DNA of 51,721 nt from Jatrophihabitans sp. (GCA_025927835.1 JAICKR010000004.1:1-51721), one strand, 5' to 3'. Counted from the stretch's first letter, positions 16,166 to 26,240 are shown. Notes: generated by a model from the letters alone, not told the origin. Translations and numbers: made by a program.

Positions 16166-17536
16166 ATGACGTACACACTTTCCCTGACCGAAGTCCTCGA
16201 CGAGCTGCGCGCCGTCGTCACCGGCACGGTCGCCGAGCCCGGCGACGCCGCATACGCCGAGCTCGTCACCCCGTGGAATGTCGCCGTGGAGATGCAGCCG
16301 ACCGCGGTGGTCGCGGTACGCAGCGCGGCCGACGTCAGCGAGACTGTCGCGTTCGCGCGCCGGCACGGCATGACGGTCGGCGTACAGGCCACCGGCCACG
16401 GCGCGATCTCCTCACTCGCCGGGCACCTGCTCGTCGTCACCCGGGAGCTGGACGAGCTGACGGTGCACCCGGCCGAGCGGTGGGCGCGCGCCGGCGCCGG
16501 TGTGAAGTGGGCGCGGGTCATCGAGGCGGCCGCCCCGCACGGGCTCGCGCCGCTGAACGGGTCGTCGAGCGACGTCGGCGTGGTCGGCTACACGACCGGT
16601 GGCGGCGTCGGGCCGATGGCGCGGACGTTCGGCCTCGCCTCCGACCGGGTGCGGGCGTTCGAGGTCGTCACCGGTGACGGCGTGCTGCGGCGCGTGACGC
16701 CGACTCAGCACGCCGACCTGTTCTTCGCGCTGCGCGGCGGCAAGGGCGTCGGCGGCATCGTCACCGCCGTCGAGTTCGACCTGCTGGACGTGCCGACGTT
16801 CTACGGCGGCGCGCTCTACTTCGACGGTGCGGACATCCCCGCCGTCATCGACCGTTGGCGCTCGTGGTCGGTTGCACTGCCCGAGCGGGCCACGACCTCG
16901 TTCGTGATCCTCCAGCTGCCGGACGGCCCGGAGTTCCCGCCGTTCCTGGCCGGCCGCACGTCGATCGGCGTCCGGTTCCTGTGGGTCGGCGACGCCGCGG
17001 ACGGTGCGCAGCTGCTCGCACCGATGCGCGCGGTCGCGCCGATGCTGTTCGACGACGTGGCGGTCAAGCCGTACGAGGCCATCGACTCGGTGCACGCCGA
17101 CCCCGTCGACCCGATGCCGGTGACAGACCGCGGCATGCTGCTGACGTCACTGACCGACGAAGCGGTCGAGCGGTTGCTCGCGCTGGTCGGCCCGGGTTCG
17201 GGTTCGCCGCAGGTCGCGGTCGAGATCCGGCAGGCCGGTGGGGCGCTGGGCCGCGAAGGCGCGCACCCGTCCGCGTTCGACCATCGCGGCGCCGGCTACA
17301 GCGTGCTGACCATCGGCATCGCGTTCGACCCGCGCGTCGCTCCGCATTCAGCGGCCCTGTTCCGGTCGTTGTCGGAGTGGGATTTCGGTGGTGTGTGGCC
17401 GAACTTCGCACCGCCGCACGACGCAGTGACTGCGCGGCGAGCGTATGGCCCGGCCACGCTCGCCCGGCTCTCCTCGGTGGCCGAGCAGTACGACCCGGAC
17501 GGCGTCCTCGCCGCAGGAGCCTTCGCCCGGGCCTGA
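16166..17536 (+). CDS. FAD-linked oxidase, BBE-like (paralog 2)
   Basis: 456 residues from ATG 16166, with GGAGG 8 bases upstream. It shares the domain order of the preceding oxidase: VAVRSAADVSETVAFARRHG, GVQATGHGAISS with the likely FAD-linking His, SSSDVGVVGYTTGGGVGPMART without the second anchoring Cys, and LFFALRGGKGVGGIVTAVEF. The C-terminus lacks the full BBE segment and ends ARLSSVAEQYDPDGVLAAG, the usual close of such oxidases. Sequence identity to paralog 1 is moderate, so the two may act on successive intermediates rather than be redundant. It has the largest SARP repeat array of the three promoters and a strong hairpin terminator behind it. Confidence 0.9.
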   Translation: MTYTLSLTEVLDELRAVVTGTVAEPGDAAYAELVTPWNVAVEMQPTAVVAVRSAADVSETVAFARRHGMTVGVQATGHGAISSLAGHLLVVTRELDELTVHPAERWARAGAGVKWARVIEAAAPHGLAPLNGSSSDVGVVGYTTGGGVGPMARTFGLASDRVRAFEVVTGDGVLRRVTPTQHADLFFALRGGKGVGGIVTAVEFDLLDVPTFYGGALYFDGADIPAVIDRWRSWSVALPERATTSFVILQLPDGPEFPPFLAGRTSIGVRFLWVGDAADGAQLLAPMRAVAPMLFDDVAVKPYEAIDSVHADPVDPMPVTDRGMLLTSLTDEAVERLLALVGPGSGSPQVAVEIRQAGGALGREGAHPSAFDHRGAGYSVLTIGIAFDPRVAPHSAALFRSLSEWDFGGVWPNFAPPHDAVTARRAYGPATLARLSSVAEQYDPDGVLAAGAFARA

Positions 17537-17550
17537 TCGATCGGCAGCGA

Positions 17551-17587
17551 CCGGTCGGGTGGCGCGAGATTCGCGCCACCCGATCGG
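17551..17587 (+). terminator. Hairpin terminator closing the SARP regulon
   Basis: CGGGTGGCGCGA (17556-17567) pairs with TCGCGCCACCCG (17571-17582) around a 3-base loop. The stem extends outward by five more pairs including one G-U, giving about 17 bp. It starts 15 bases after the stop codon at 17536 and has no U-tract. Confidence 0.8.
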
Positions 17588-17674
17588 GCCGACCGGCTGC
17601 GAGCACGGTGCTGGCGTCGGTGGACCGATCTTGACGGGGAACTCGGTGATTGCGTGCCGAGTGGGTGCGCATCG

Positions 17675-17704
17675 TTGACGTTGTGGCCCGTGTGTCGATA
17701 GAAC
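17675..17704 (+). promoter_or_regulatory. Likely promoter of the giant gene pair
   Basis: TTGACG (17675-17680) is followed 18 bases later by TAGAAC (17699-17704). A small inverted repeat GCAAT-N6-ATTGC (17715-17730) lies just downstream in the leader, where a regulator could bind. Confidence 0.45.
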
Positions 17705-17761
17705 GCGCGTGTTCGCAATGCCGGAATTGCAACACCTTGCCGAAGAGAGGCAGGTACGGCC

Positions 17762-20700
17762 ATGCCGCCTCGCCCGCGCACCAACAAGGCCACGACGAAG
17801 GCCGTGAAGAAGGTCGCGAAGAAGGCGGTCAAGAAGGCGGTACCGGCCAAGAAGACCGCGACGAAGGCAGCGACCGTCGGCACCGTCAAGCCGGTCACCT
17901 TCACGCAGGGCACGGCGCAGCTCATCGAGCTGCAGGTGCCGCTACCGGGCGCACCACAGCCCGACGTCGAGTTCCGGATCGTGCGCCCCGACGACCTCGT
18001 CGTGCTGGCGGTGCGCTGCTACGCGATGGACCTGGTCAAGGACGACCTCGGCCCGGCACTGGTGCCGGAGGGCGACGACGCGTTCATGATCGTCAGCTAC
18101 ACGTTCCAACACGTCGGTGAGCAGGCGTTCCTCGAACAGGGCTTCCCGCCACACGTCGTCGAAGCTCGGCACACGCCGGTCGAAGTACTGGTCGCCGAGC
18201 CGTCCCGCCTTGCCTACGACGTCCCGGCAGACGAGCGCATACCGTTCAGCACCGACGGCGTGCTCGCGGCGCTGAGCCGGTTGCAGCTGCGCGTCGTGCC
18301 GCTGGCCACGCCGCGCCCGGCGGCCACCCGGGTGATCAAGTTCCCGCTCGTCACGCTCGAGGACGGGACCGTGTTGCAGTACTCGGGCAACGGCATCTCC
18401 CTGGTGAAGAACCGCGGCAGGCAGACCGCGCCGCAGACGGTCGACGAGCTCATCACCCACTCCGCGTCGCTACGCGCGGCGCGCACCCTGCTCGCGTACG
18501 CGGGCGCCATCGACACGGTCGCCCATTCCTCGCTGGGCGACGTCACCCGTGGCCCGATCACGATCAACCCCGGGCCGAGGCGAGCCACTCGCGCGCCGCG
18601 ATTCGACGAGACGGCGATCGAAGCGCCGTGGCGGCTGATGATCTCGCCGAGCACGCTGGGCGGGTTCACGCACGCCACGAAGCCGGTGCACGCGCCGCAG
18701 GACGTGAACCGGATCGAGCTGTGGCACAGCCGTCTCGGCGTCCGCCACATCGACCCGGACGGGGACATCACGATCGACGAACGCGACGACCCGCAGCGCG
18801 CCATCCGCGCGGTCTGGGCGCGCGACGACGCCGGCGCTCGGCCGGTGTCGGACATCAACAGCCACCCGTTCCGCACGTCGCTCAACGGACGGGACCGATC
18901 GGTGCTCGTGACCGAGAGCGCCGACACGTCCATCGCGAAACCGCAGCCGGTCGACGCCAAACGGCTGTACCTGTCGAGCCAGGGCGCGTGGCTCGATCTG
19001 CACGGCGCGTGGGACACCGACCTCTACGGGGCGCTGCCGGGCAAGATCGAGTCCTGGGACCACATCGCGCCGATGGGACGCGACCAGTTCGTCAAGGTCG
19101 TCTACCCGGGCTACCTCTACCCCTTCGGGCACAAGGCGTCGTTCATCAAGGTCACCGAGCGGCGCATCGACCCCGACGTGGTGCCGCCGGTCGCCTATCT
19201 GTACCAGCACTTCTTCATCCTCGTGAAGGAGCCGATTCGCTACTACGACAGCCTCGACATGCCGTTCGGCAAAGTGGAGCTGCGTCCGGTCGTGACACCG
19301 TTCCTCGACGACCCGAACGACCTCGCCAACCCCAACGCCATCAAGAACCAGGACCTCTTCTGGCCGACGCTGGACGGCGTCAAGTTCGAGTTCACGCTCG
19401 ACTGTCTGGACCAGGAGAAGCGGCGCGTCGTGCTGCAGGCGCCGCTGATGTTCGTCAGCGCATCCTTCGGCAGCACCAAGGCCGAGCGAAACCTCGTCCG
19501 CGACTCGTACGTGAAACCCGACACCGGCAAACCCGCCCCTCGCGAGATCCCGGGGCTGTCCCGCTCCATCGCGCTCGCGAAGAGCCGGAAGCCGGGCGAC
19601 ACCGCGTTCGAGACGCACGCGCTGCGCTTCACCGGTGAACCCGGCACGCCGACTGCGCCGACCTCGACGCCGAAACTGTCCGGCGCGAACATCGTCGTCC
19701 CGGCGATGAAACACCTCGCCCCGGCAGCCGACGCCGTGGACGTCCATTACGCGACGCCGTACCTGAACCACGGCTTCGGCGGCGTGAACGGCACCCCGCA
19801 GGTCTTCCTCGAGCTCGACACGATGTCGCCGATCGAGTTCGGCGACGGCAGCCCTGCGGCCAGCACCGCGAAGTCGGGCGGCTTCCTGCAGCCGAGCCTG
19901 CCGGTGCGTGGTCTGTCGCGGGCGCTGGGCACGGTCGGTCAGGTCGACAGCATCGTCAACCCGCCGGCGGGCAAGCAGCCGTTCGACCCGATGACGTTCC
20001 TCGATGGGGTGCTGCCGAAGCTGTTCGGGCTCTTCTCCCTGGTCGACATCCTCGAAGCGGTCGGTCTCGACAAGGCGCCGTCCTTCGTTACCGAGACCCT
20101 GAACGAGGTCGCACAGCTGCTTGCCGACCTGCAGTCGCTGCAGCAGACGCTCGAGAACGGCGTCACCGAGCTCAGCACGCTGGCCGTCAACGCGGCGACC
20201 GCACCGCAGCAGCAGGCGGCCGACGCCGCGAAGACCGCACTCGACGCGGTCAAGGCCGCGTTCGCGCCGAAGCTCGCCGCGCTCACGGGCGACATCTCTG
20301 CGCTGACGTCCTCCGGTGACGTCGCGACGTTCACCACGAACGCGACCGCGATCCTCACCGACCTCGCCGCAGTGCTCACCACGCTCGACCAGCAGACCAA
20401 GACGCTGCAGCTGCCGCCGGTCGTCAAGGCGCAGCTGCAGCGGCTCGTCGCGGCACTGGCGCCGCTCATGGATGTCGCGAAGATCGCGAAGCAGATCCAG
20501 TCGATCGTCGCCTTCGTTCAAGGCCTTGACCCGAGCAACCTCGCACTGAAGTGCAGCTTCACCTGGCAGCCGCCGCTGAAGAACTACCCCGACGGCCCTG
20601 CCGACAAGGCGCTGTTCTACGTCGACCCGCAGGGCCTCGTCCTCTCCATCGAGGCGCGCGCGTCCGGCAAGGACGGGGTCGGCGTCGACGTGCTCGCGCA

Positions 20701-21589
20701 GCTGTCCGACTTCGGGCTGAACCTGTTCGAGGACTCGACGCTCATCACGATCGCGATCGACCGGCTGTCGTTCCGGGCCAGCAACGGGAGCAAGCCCGAG
20801 GTCGACGTCGTCATGCGCAACATGGAGTGGCTCGGCGCGCTCTCGTTCATCCAGACGCTCGAGACACTCATCCCGTCGGACGGGTTCAGCGACCCGCCGT
20901 ATGTGGACGTCGACGCGAGCGGCGTGAAGGCCGGCTTCGATCTCGCGCTGCCCAGCATCGGCGTCGGCGTCTTCAGCCTGGAGAACATCTCCCTCGGCGC
21001 CGACGTCAACGTGCCGTTCCTCGGCGACGCGGTCACCGTCGGCTTCTACTTCTGCACGCGGGAGAAGCCGTTCCGGCTCACCGTCATGTGCGTCGGCGGC
21101 GGTGGGTTCGTCGGCATCCGGCTCTCGCCCAAGGGCCTCGTGCTGCTCGAGATGTCGCTGGAGGCGTGTGCCCAGCTCGGCATCGACCTCGGCGTGGCCT
21201 CCGGGTCGGTATCGATCACGATCGGGGTCTACCTGCGGCTGGAGGGCGAGAAGGGTTCGCTCACCGGTTACTTCCGCATCCGCGGCGAGGTCGACGTCCT
21301 CGGCGGCATCTTCTCCGCGTCGATCACGCTGGAACTCTCACTGACCTACCAGTTCGACACCGGCAAGCTGACCGGACGTGCCTCGATCCAGATCGAGGTC
21401 ACCATCTTCTTCTTCTCCTTCTCGGTCGAGGTGTCGTGCCAGCGGACGCTGGCAGGCTCGAACGGCGACCCGACCTTCGCCGAGCTGCTCGGCATCACCA
21501 ACGGCGGGCAGGACCTGCCCGATCCCGGCGCACCGGACGGCGGAGTCCCTGACTGGACCGACTACTGCGACGCGTTTGCGAGCGTGTGA
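17762..21589 (+). CDS. Giant protein of unknown function with Lys/Ala-rich tail, helical middle and beta-rich C-terminal half
   Basis: 1275 residues from ATG 17762. Residues 1-45 are strongly basic, with many Lys in AxKK-type repeats (TKAVKKVAKKAVKKAVPAKK), like actinobacterial histone-like or HupB tails. Residues about 50-740 show no recognised domain. Residues about 770-935 are helical and Leu/Ala-rich with coiled-coil character (LLADLQSLQQTLENGVTEL). From about 945 onward the chain has many alternating-polarity strands (VSITIGVYLRLEG, GYFRIRGEVDVLGG, SASITLELSLTYQF, IQIEVTIFFFSFSVEVSC), as in long beta-sheets or hydrophobic grooves. There is no signal peptide. It is followed after 3 bases by another giant gene, so the two proteins are probably made together and may form a complex. 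I do not recognise a characterised family. Confidence 0.85.
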   Translation: MPPRPRTNKATTKAVKKVAKKAVKKAVPAKKTATKAATVGTVKPVTFTQGTAQLIELQVPLPGAPQPDVEFRIVRPDDLVVLAVRCYAMDLVKDDLGPALVPEGDDAFMIVSYTFQHVGEQAFLEQGFPPHVVEARHTPVEVLVAEPSRLAYDVPADERIPFSTDGVLAALSRLQLRVVPLATPRPAATRVIKFPLVTLEDGTVLQYSGNGISLVKNRGRQTAPQTVDELITHSASLRAARTLLAYAGAIDTVAHSSLGDVTRGPITINPGPRRATRAPRFDETAIEAPWRLMISPSTLGGFTHATKPVHAPQDVNRIELWHSRLGVRHIDPDGDITIDERDDPQRAIRAVWARDDAGARPVSDINSHPFRTSLNGRDRSVLVTESADTSIAKPQPVDAKRLYLSSQGAWLDLHGAWDTDLYGALPGKIESWDHIAPMGRDQFVKVVYPGYLYPFGHKASFIKVTERRIDPDVVPPVAYLYQHFFILVKEPIRYYDSLDMPFGKVELRPVVTPFLDDPNDLANPNAIKNQDLFWPTLDGVKFEFTLDCLDQEKRRVVLQAPLMFVSASFGSTKAERNLVRDSYVKPDTGKPAPREIPGLSRSIALAKSRKPGDTAFETHALRFTGEPGTPTAPTSTPKLSGANIVVPAMKHLAPAADAVDVHYATPYLNHGFGGVNGTPQVFLELDTMSPIEFGDGSPAASTAKSGGFLQPSLPVRGLSRALGTVGQVDSIVNPPAGKQPFDPMTFLDGVLPKLFGLFSLVDILEAVGLDKAPSFVTETLNEVAQLLADLQSLQQTLENGVTELSTLAVNAATAPQQQAADAAKTALDAVKAAFAPKLAALTGDISALTSSGDVATFTTNATAILTDLAAVLTTLDQQTKTLQLPPVVKAQLQRLVAALAPLMDVAKIAKQIQSIVAFVQGLDPSNLALKCSFTWQPPLKNYPDGPADKALFYVDPQGLVLSIEARASGKDGVGVDVLAQLSDFGLNLFEDSTLITIAIDRLSFRASNGSKPEVDVVMRNMEWLGALSFIQTLETLIPSDGFSDPPYVDVDASGVKAGFDLALPSIGVGVFSLENISLGADVNVPFLGDAVTVGFYFCTREKPFRLTVMCVGGGGFVGIRLSPKGLVLLEMSLEACAQLGIDLGVASGSVSITIGVYLRLEGEKGSLTGYFRIRGEVDVLGGIFSASITLELSLTYQFDTGKLTGRASIQIEVTIFFFSFSVEVSCQRTLAGSNGDPTFAELLGITNGGQDLPDPGAPDGGVPDWTDYCDAFASV

Positions 21590-21592
21590 GCG

Positions 21593-24500
21593 ATGGCCGT
21601 CATCGAATCCTTCCTCGTCACCGCACTGCCGTTCAGCGCCGACCCGGCGCAACACCGGCACATCTCGCTGTTCATCACCCACCGGCTTACGCCGAACGAT
21701 GCGCAGGGCGAGGTGGGTGACTTCCCGAACATCGCTCGGTGGACGGACCTGCTCGCCGGCTCGACGGTTACCGTCACCGGGCACACCTCCGGCGGCGCCG
21801 CGCGCGCGATCGCCGTCACGCCGCAGTGGGCGCAACTCGACACGACACTGTGGCCGCGCGTGTTCTCCGAGGACCTACCCGTGCTGCCATGGAACACACC
21901 CGACCCGGCGAGCAAGCAGTGGCGCACCTTCCCGGCGCACCGCATGCAGGCGCACGCCCTGACGGCGCACGCGCTGAGCACGTACTCCTCGCCCGTCACG
22001 CCACCGTCGACCAGCCAGAGTTTGCTCGCCGCGCCTCTGCTGCAGGCGCTGTTCCACGTGCGCGACTCGTCGGTCGCGCACCTGCTGGAGTCCCAGCCCG
22101 AGCTCGACGCGCGGGTGACGAAACTGCTCGACAGCGGCACCGCGCATGGCCCGTTCGTCGCCGATGTCGACGCGTCGCTGCGCTACTTGATGCTGCTGGC
22201 CGGCGATGCGCATCTCGCGCATCGCTATTACGACCGTCCCGAAGAGCAAGGCGAGTACCACGCGAAGCCGACCGGCGCGAGGACGCCTCCGGTGGTGCAG
22301 CCGCCGCCGGACTTCCACCGGCGCGCGAGCCTCATCGGCGACCTGTCGCCGCTGCTGCGCAAGCTGGGCCTGGTGATCGACCTCGAGGTCATCGACGTGA
22401 GTCAGCTCGCCGGGCTTGCCGACATCACCGCGCAGGTCACCGTCCCCGGTCTGGCGAATCCGATCACGACGCAGCCGCGGGTGAGCTGCCAACTGGCCGG
22501 CGGCACCTTCACCGCGGTGTCGACGGGCGACTACCACCAGGCGATGCTGCGGCTCGGCGACGAGGACCTCTACACGCTGCTCGATCTCGACCCGGACGCG
22601 TCCGGACTCAAGCTCGAGCAGTACGTCCGCAACATCCCGCGAATGGCCGCCGTCGAGGCCAACGGCGATCCCGGCAACGCGGCGCCGTCCACGCTGCGCG
22701 CCACCGGATTCGCGATCGCGCGCAACGACCGCGCCACCCCGGTCAAGGAACAGCTCACCGACGCTCCGAAGAAGGACGCGGACCTGGCGTCCGGCAAGGC
22801 GGCACCGCTCTACCTCGAGGATGTCGCCCGCGGCGTGCGGCTCGAGGTGTGGGATGACGTGTCGAAGATCTGGCACTCCCTGCACCGGCGACTGCTGACC
22901 GTCGACATCGACGGCGCGGGCGGGCCGGTGCTCAGCGAGGCCCCGGACTGCGGCTTCCTGCAGGGCGCGGCGCTGACGCGCAGCGGGGACGACCCGAACG
23001 CGCCGCTGAACCTGCACGAGGTCCTCGCCGGCTGGGACGGGTGGTCGCTGTCGGCGCCTCGGCCCGGCAAGGTCGTCGTGCACGACGACGATCCGGGTCA
23101 CGACCGCGAGCACGAGAAGCTCGTCGACCCGCCCGTCCCCGTTCCGGACCCGGACCACCCGGTCGCGAACACCGTGAAGGTGGAGCCCGGCACGCTGCCG
23201 CGGCTGCGCTACGGGCGCAACTACTCGTTCCGGGCGTGGGCCGTCGACCTCGCCGGGAACAGCTCGCCGCACACCGTCGCCGGGCCGGCGGACGCAGGCA
23301 CGTCCGGGGTCAGCGGAACCGGACCCCCAGCCGGCGCGGGGAACGCCCCCGCGAGGGCGAGCGCGCCCGACGGGCCACTGGCATCGCACGCCGCCGAAGC
23401 GGCCGCAACCGAGCGATTGAGCGCGCTGGGTCCCACCACGCTCGGCGCCGGTGCCACCGCGAAGACGCTGTCCGAGGATCTGCGCCAACTGCGCGGCGCC
23501 GTTCTGCAAGCACGTCCACTGCCCCAGGGCCTGCAGCTCGACGCGAGCGACGCGCCACGCAGCGTTGCCGAGGTCGCGACCATCACCGGCCACGAGGAGC
23601 TGGATCGGGTGATCAAGGCGCGCCGGACCGCGCGCGTGCCCGCGCCGGCAGCCGCTGCGCGTCAGGCGCTCGTCGAGCAGGCGATGACGACGCAGCTGCA
23701 CGCGGCACCCGAGCTCGTCCGCCGTACCGACACGCAGGTCGCGTCGGCGACGTTCGCGCAGGCGCTCACCACCTCCGCGGCGTCGTTGCCCGAGTTGCAG
23801 CAGGTCGGGCTCGGCGGCGTGTACGTCGGCCTGCTGGACGGGGTCACCGCGCCGCGTCCGTTCCTGCGCTGGGATCCGGTGCTCGAACCGACCGTCGTTC
23901 CCCGCTTCGCCTACACCGACGCCGAATCGCTGCTCACCCTCGTGATCCGCTCCGGCGTGGAAGGGCCGGGCCCGGACGGCATCACCATGACGGTCGTCCC
24001 GCCCGATCAGTACGTCGCGTCCGTGCAAGCCGCCACGCCTGACTACGCGACGAACTGGCGTGCGGACTCGCAACGGCATCTCGTCCCGCCGAAGGCCACG
24101 CAGTACGAGTGCGAGCTGCACGGTCTCTTCGACGCCGCGATGGGTGCCGGCGACCCGGCGTCGATCAAGGCGGCGCTCGCGGTCGCGCTGCGCGAGTCGG
24201 GCACGTTGACCGACACGACGATCGCCGACCTGGCGGAGCCGGGCGTGCGCAACCCGGTCGTCGGCATCGAGCTCGTCACCGGCCCGACGGCGGACGACCC
24301 GCTGCACACCGACCCGGCGCAGATCCCGCGCGGCGACGGGCTCAGCCGCGGCCAGTACGCGATTCACACCGAGGAAGACCTGGCCCTGCCGTACCTGCCC
24401 GACCCGCTTGCAGACGGGGTGTCCTTCATGTTCCCGGACGCGGGCAAGGGCACGGTGCTCTCCGGCCTGCTCGCGATGGAGGGGACGCACCTGCCGTACG

Positions 24501-26236
24501 GAGGCGCGTGGCCCGAGCGGATCCCGTGGCGGATGGTGCTGGCGAGCTCCGACACGCTGCGCGCCGAGGCGGACGGTGCTGTTGTCACGTTCGGGCTGCC
24601 TGCGGGGCAGCAGCTGCGCATGCGGCTGAGCAGCTCGTTGCTCGAGAAGTCGCTCGACCTGCTCGGGCTGTGGCGCAGCATGCCTGCCAATGTGGCGTCC
24701 GATCCGATGCTGACCGAGGCAGCGGTCGACGGGTGGCTGTGGGCACTCACGCCGGCCACGTCGCTGCGGCTCGTGCACGCCGTGCCGCGCCCGCTGCTCG
24801 CGCCGCACTTCACGCTGCTGCGGCCCACCCGCACCGCCGGCAGCACGACGGTCACGCTCGTCGCCGGTGTGGACGTCCACGGCGCGAGCACCGACCGCCT
24901 CGACATCGAGGCGAAGTGGACCGAGATCGTCGACGACGTCACGAAGCCCGCGGTCGAACGGGTCGACGCCAACGCGCAGGCCTGCCACACGACGGTCGCC
25001 GCGGACGAGGACCTCGCCGTCCTGGCTGACGCCGACTTCGACCTGCCGCTGCCGGACGGCACGGTCGTCCATGTGCACGCCGCACAGCACCACCTCGGCG
25101 ACACCAAGCACCGGATGATCGACTACCGAGCGCGCGGCACGACACGCTTCGCGGAGTACTTCGACCCGCACCTGTTCCCCACGACGGACGACAAGTCGGT
25201 CGCCGGGCCATGGCGGCGCGTGAACGTGCCGAGCAGCGCGCGCCCACCGAAGCCGGTGGTGCACGACGTGCTGCCGCTGCTGCGCTGGCACGAGGAGACG
25301 GAGCAGAATCAGCCGTTCGCGCTGTCCCGCACCCGGGCGTGCGGCGTGCGCATCTACCTCGAGCGGCCGTGGTTCGCGTCGGGCAACGGCGAGCTGCTCG
25401 GTGTGCTGCTGCGTTCGGGGCCCGATGCGCTGACCGGCAACGAGGTCAGCCAGTGGGGTGCGGATCCGGTGTTCCGCCAGCAAGGCCCGGTCGAGCGCGG
25501 CGAACTGCCGCTCACCGACTTCCTACAGGCGAGCGGTCTGGACGACAGCGACGAGGACGCGCGGCCGGTGCGACGACCCGCCATCGAGCACCTCGTCGAT
25601 CTGCCGGGCACGCCGGAGGCGTACGTGCTCGGGTACCGACCCGAGTGGTCGGCCGAGCGCAACATGTGGTTCGTCGACATCGCGGTCGACCCGGGTACGG
25701 CGTTCTGGCCGTTCCTGCGCCTGTCCGTCGCGCGCTACCAGCCGAGCTCGCTGCCAGGGCTCGCGCTGTCGCCGGTCGCGAAGTGCGACTTCGTCCAGTT
25801 GCTCCCACCCCGCACCGCGCTGCTCTCCCGGCCCGACGCCGATACGGCCCGCATCATCGTCACGGGACCGGTCGGCATCCCGCACCTGCCCAACTCGCGC
25901 GACGACGGGGTGGTCGCGCTGTTCGAGTCGCGGGTCATGATCGCCCGGCTGGAGAAGCGGGTGCGCGCCGTACCGACCGACCTCGGCTGGACCACCGTCC
26001 ACACGCAGGTGCTGCCGGTACGCGGCATGTCCGGCGCCACCGTGTCGTGGGCGGGCGAGCTGACGCTGCCCAAGCCGATCGCGCCGGTGCGGCCGGGGGC
26101 GAACTCGCAGTGGCGGGTCGTCGTCGAGGAGTGGGAGGGGCTGCCGGCCGACCCGGTGCCCTACGAGGGCGCGGTCGTCGCCGACGGCCTGCGGCTCGGA
26201 CGGCGCATCATGTACGCCGACCAACTGCACCTCTGA
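21593..26236 (+). CDS. Giant protein of unknown function, partner of the upstream giant gene
   Basis: 1547 residues. ATG 21593 is 3 bases after the preceding stop and lacks a strong ribosome site, pointing to translational coupling. No signal peptide or clear membrane spans. Recognisable only in outline: an Fn3-like strand pair near residue 540 (LRYGRNYSFRAWAVDLAGNSSP), then a low-complexity Ala/Gly/Pro linker at about 560-600, then alternating beta-rich segments with many Trp, Pro and Asp (RFAYTDAESLLTLVIRSG; VVPPDQYVASVQAATPDYATNW; YVLGYRPEWSAERNMWFVDIAVD). The layout suggests an extended multi-domain scaffold or surface structure rather than an enzyme. No homology to the partner is evident by eye. 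Confidence 0.85.
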   Translation: MAVIESFLVTALPFSADPAQHRHISLFITHRLTPNDAQGEVGDFPNIARWTDLLAGSTVTVTGHTSGGAARAIAVTPQWAQLDTTLWPRVFSEDLPVLPWNTPDPASKQWRTFPAHRMQAHALTAHALSTYSSPVTPPSTSQSLLAAPLLQALFHVRDSSVAHLLESQPELDARVTKLLDSGTAHGPFVADVDASLRYLMLLAGDAHLAHRYYDRPEEQGEYHAKPTGARTPPVVQPPPDFHRRASLIGDLSPLLRKLGLVIDLEVIDVSQLAGLADITAQVTVPGLANPITTQPRVSCQLAGGTFTAVSTGDYHQAMLRLGDEDLYTLLDLDPDASGLKLEQYVRNIPRMAAVEANGDPGNAAPSTLRATGFAIARNDRATPVKEQLTDAPKKDADLASGKAAPLYLEDVARGVRLEVWDDVSKIWHSLHRRLLTVDIDGAGGPVLSEAPDCGFLQGAALTRSGDDPNAPLNLHEVLAGWDGWSLSAPRPGKVVVHDDDPGHDREHEKLVDPPVPVPDPDHPVANTVKVEPGTLPRLRYGRNYSFRAWAVDLAGNSSPHTVAGPADAGTSGVSGTGPPAGAGNAPARASAPDGPLASHAAEAAATERLSALGPTTLGAGATAKTLSEDLRQLRGAVLQARPLPQGLQLDASDAPRSVAEVATITGHEELDRVIKARRTARVPAPAAAARQALVEQAMTTQLHAAPELVRRTDTQVASATFAQALTTSAASLPELQQVGLGGVYVGLLDGVTAPRPFLRWDPVLEPTVVPRFAYTDAESLLTLVIRSGVEGPGPDGITMTVVPPDQYVASVQAATPDYATNWRADSQRHLVPPKATQYECELHGLFDAAMGAGDPASIKAALAVALRESGTLTDTTIADLAEPGVRNPVVGIELVTGPTADDPLHTDPAQIPRGDGLSRGQYAIHTEEDLALPYLPDPLADGVSFMFPDAGKGTVLSGLLAMEGTHLPYGGAWPERIPWRMVLASSDTLRAEADGAVVTFGLPAGQQLRMRLSSSLLEKSLDLLGLWRSMPANVASDPMLTEAAVDGWLWALTPATSLRLVHAVPRPLLAPHFTLLRPTRTAGSTTVTLVAGVDVHGASTDRLDIEAKWTEIVDDVTKPAVERVDANAQACHTTVAADEDLAVLADADFDLPLPDGTVVHVHAAQHHLGDTKHRMIDYRARGTTRFAEYFDPHLFPTTDDKSVAGPWRRVNVPSSARPPKPVVHDVLPLLRWHEETEQNQPFALSRTRACGVRIYLERPWFASGNGELLGVLLRSGPDALTGNEVSQWGADPVFRQQGPVERGELPLTDFLQASGLDDSDEDARPVRRPAIEHLVDLPGTPEAYVLGYRPEWSAERNMWFVDIAVDPGTAFWPFLRLSVARYQPSSLPGLALSPVAKCDFVQLLPPRTALLSRPDADTARIIVTGPVGIPHLPNSRDDGVVALFESRVMIARLEKRVRAVPTDLGWTTVHTQVLPVRGMSGATVSWAGELTLPKPIAPVRPGANSQWRVVVEEWEGLPADPVPYEGAVVADGLRLGRRIMYADQLHL

Positions 26237-26240
26237 CTGT

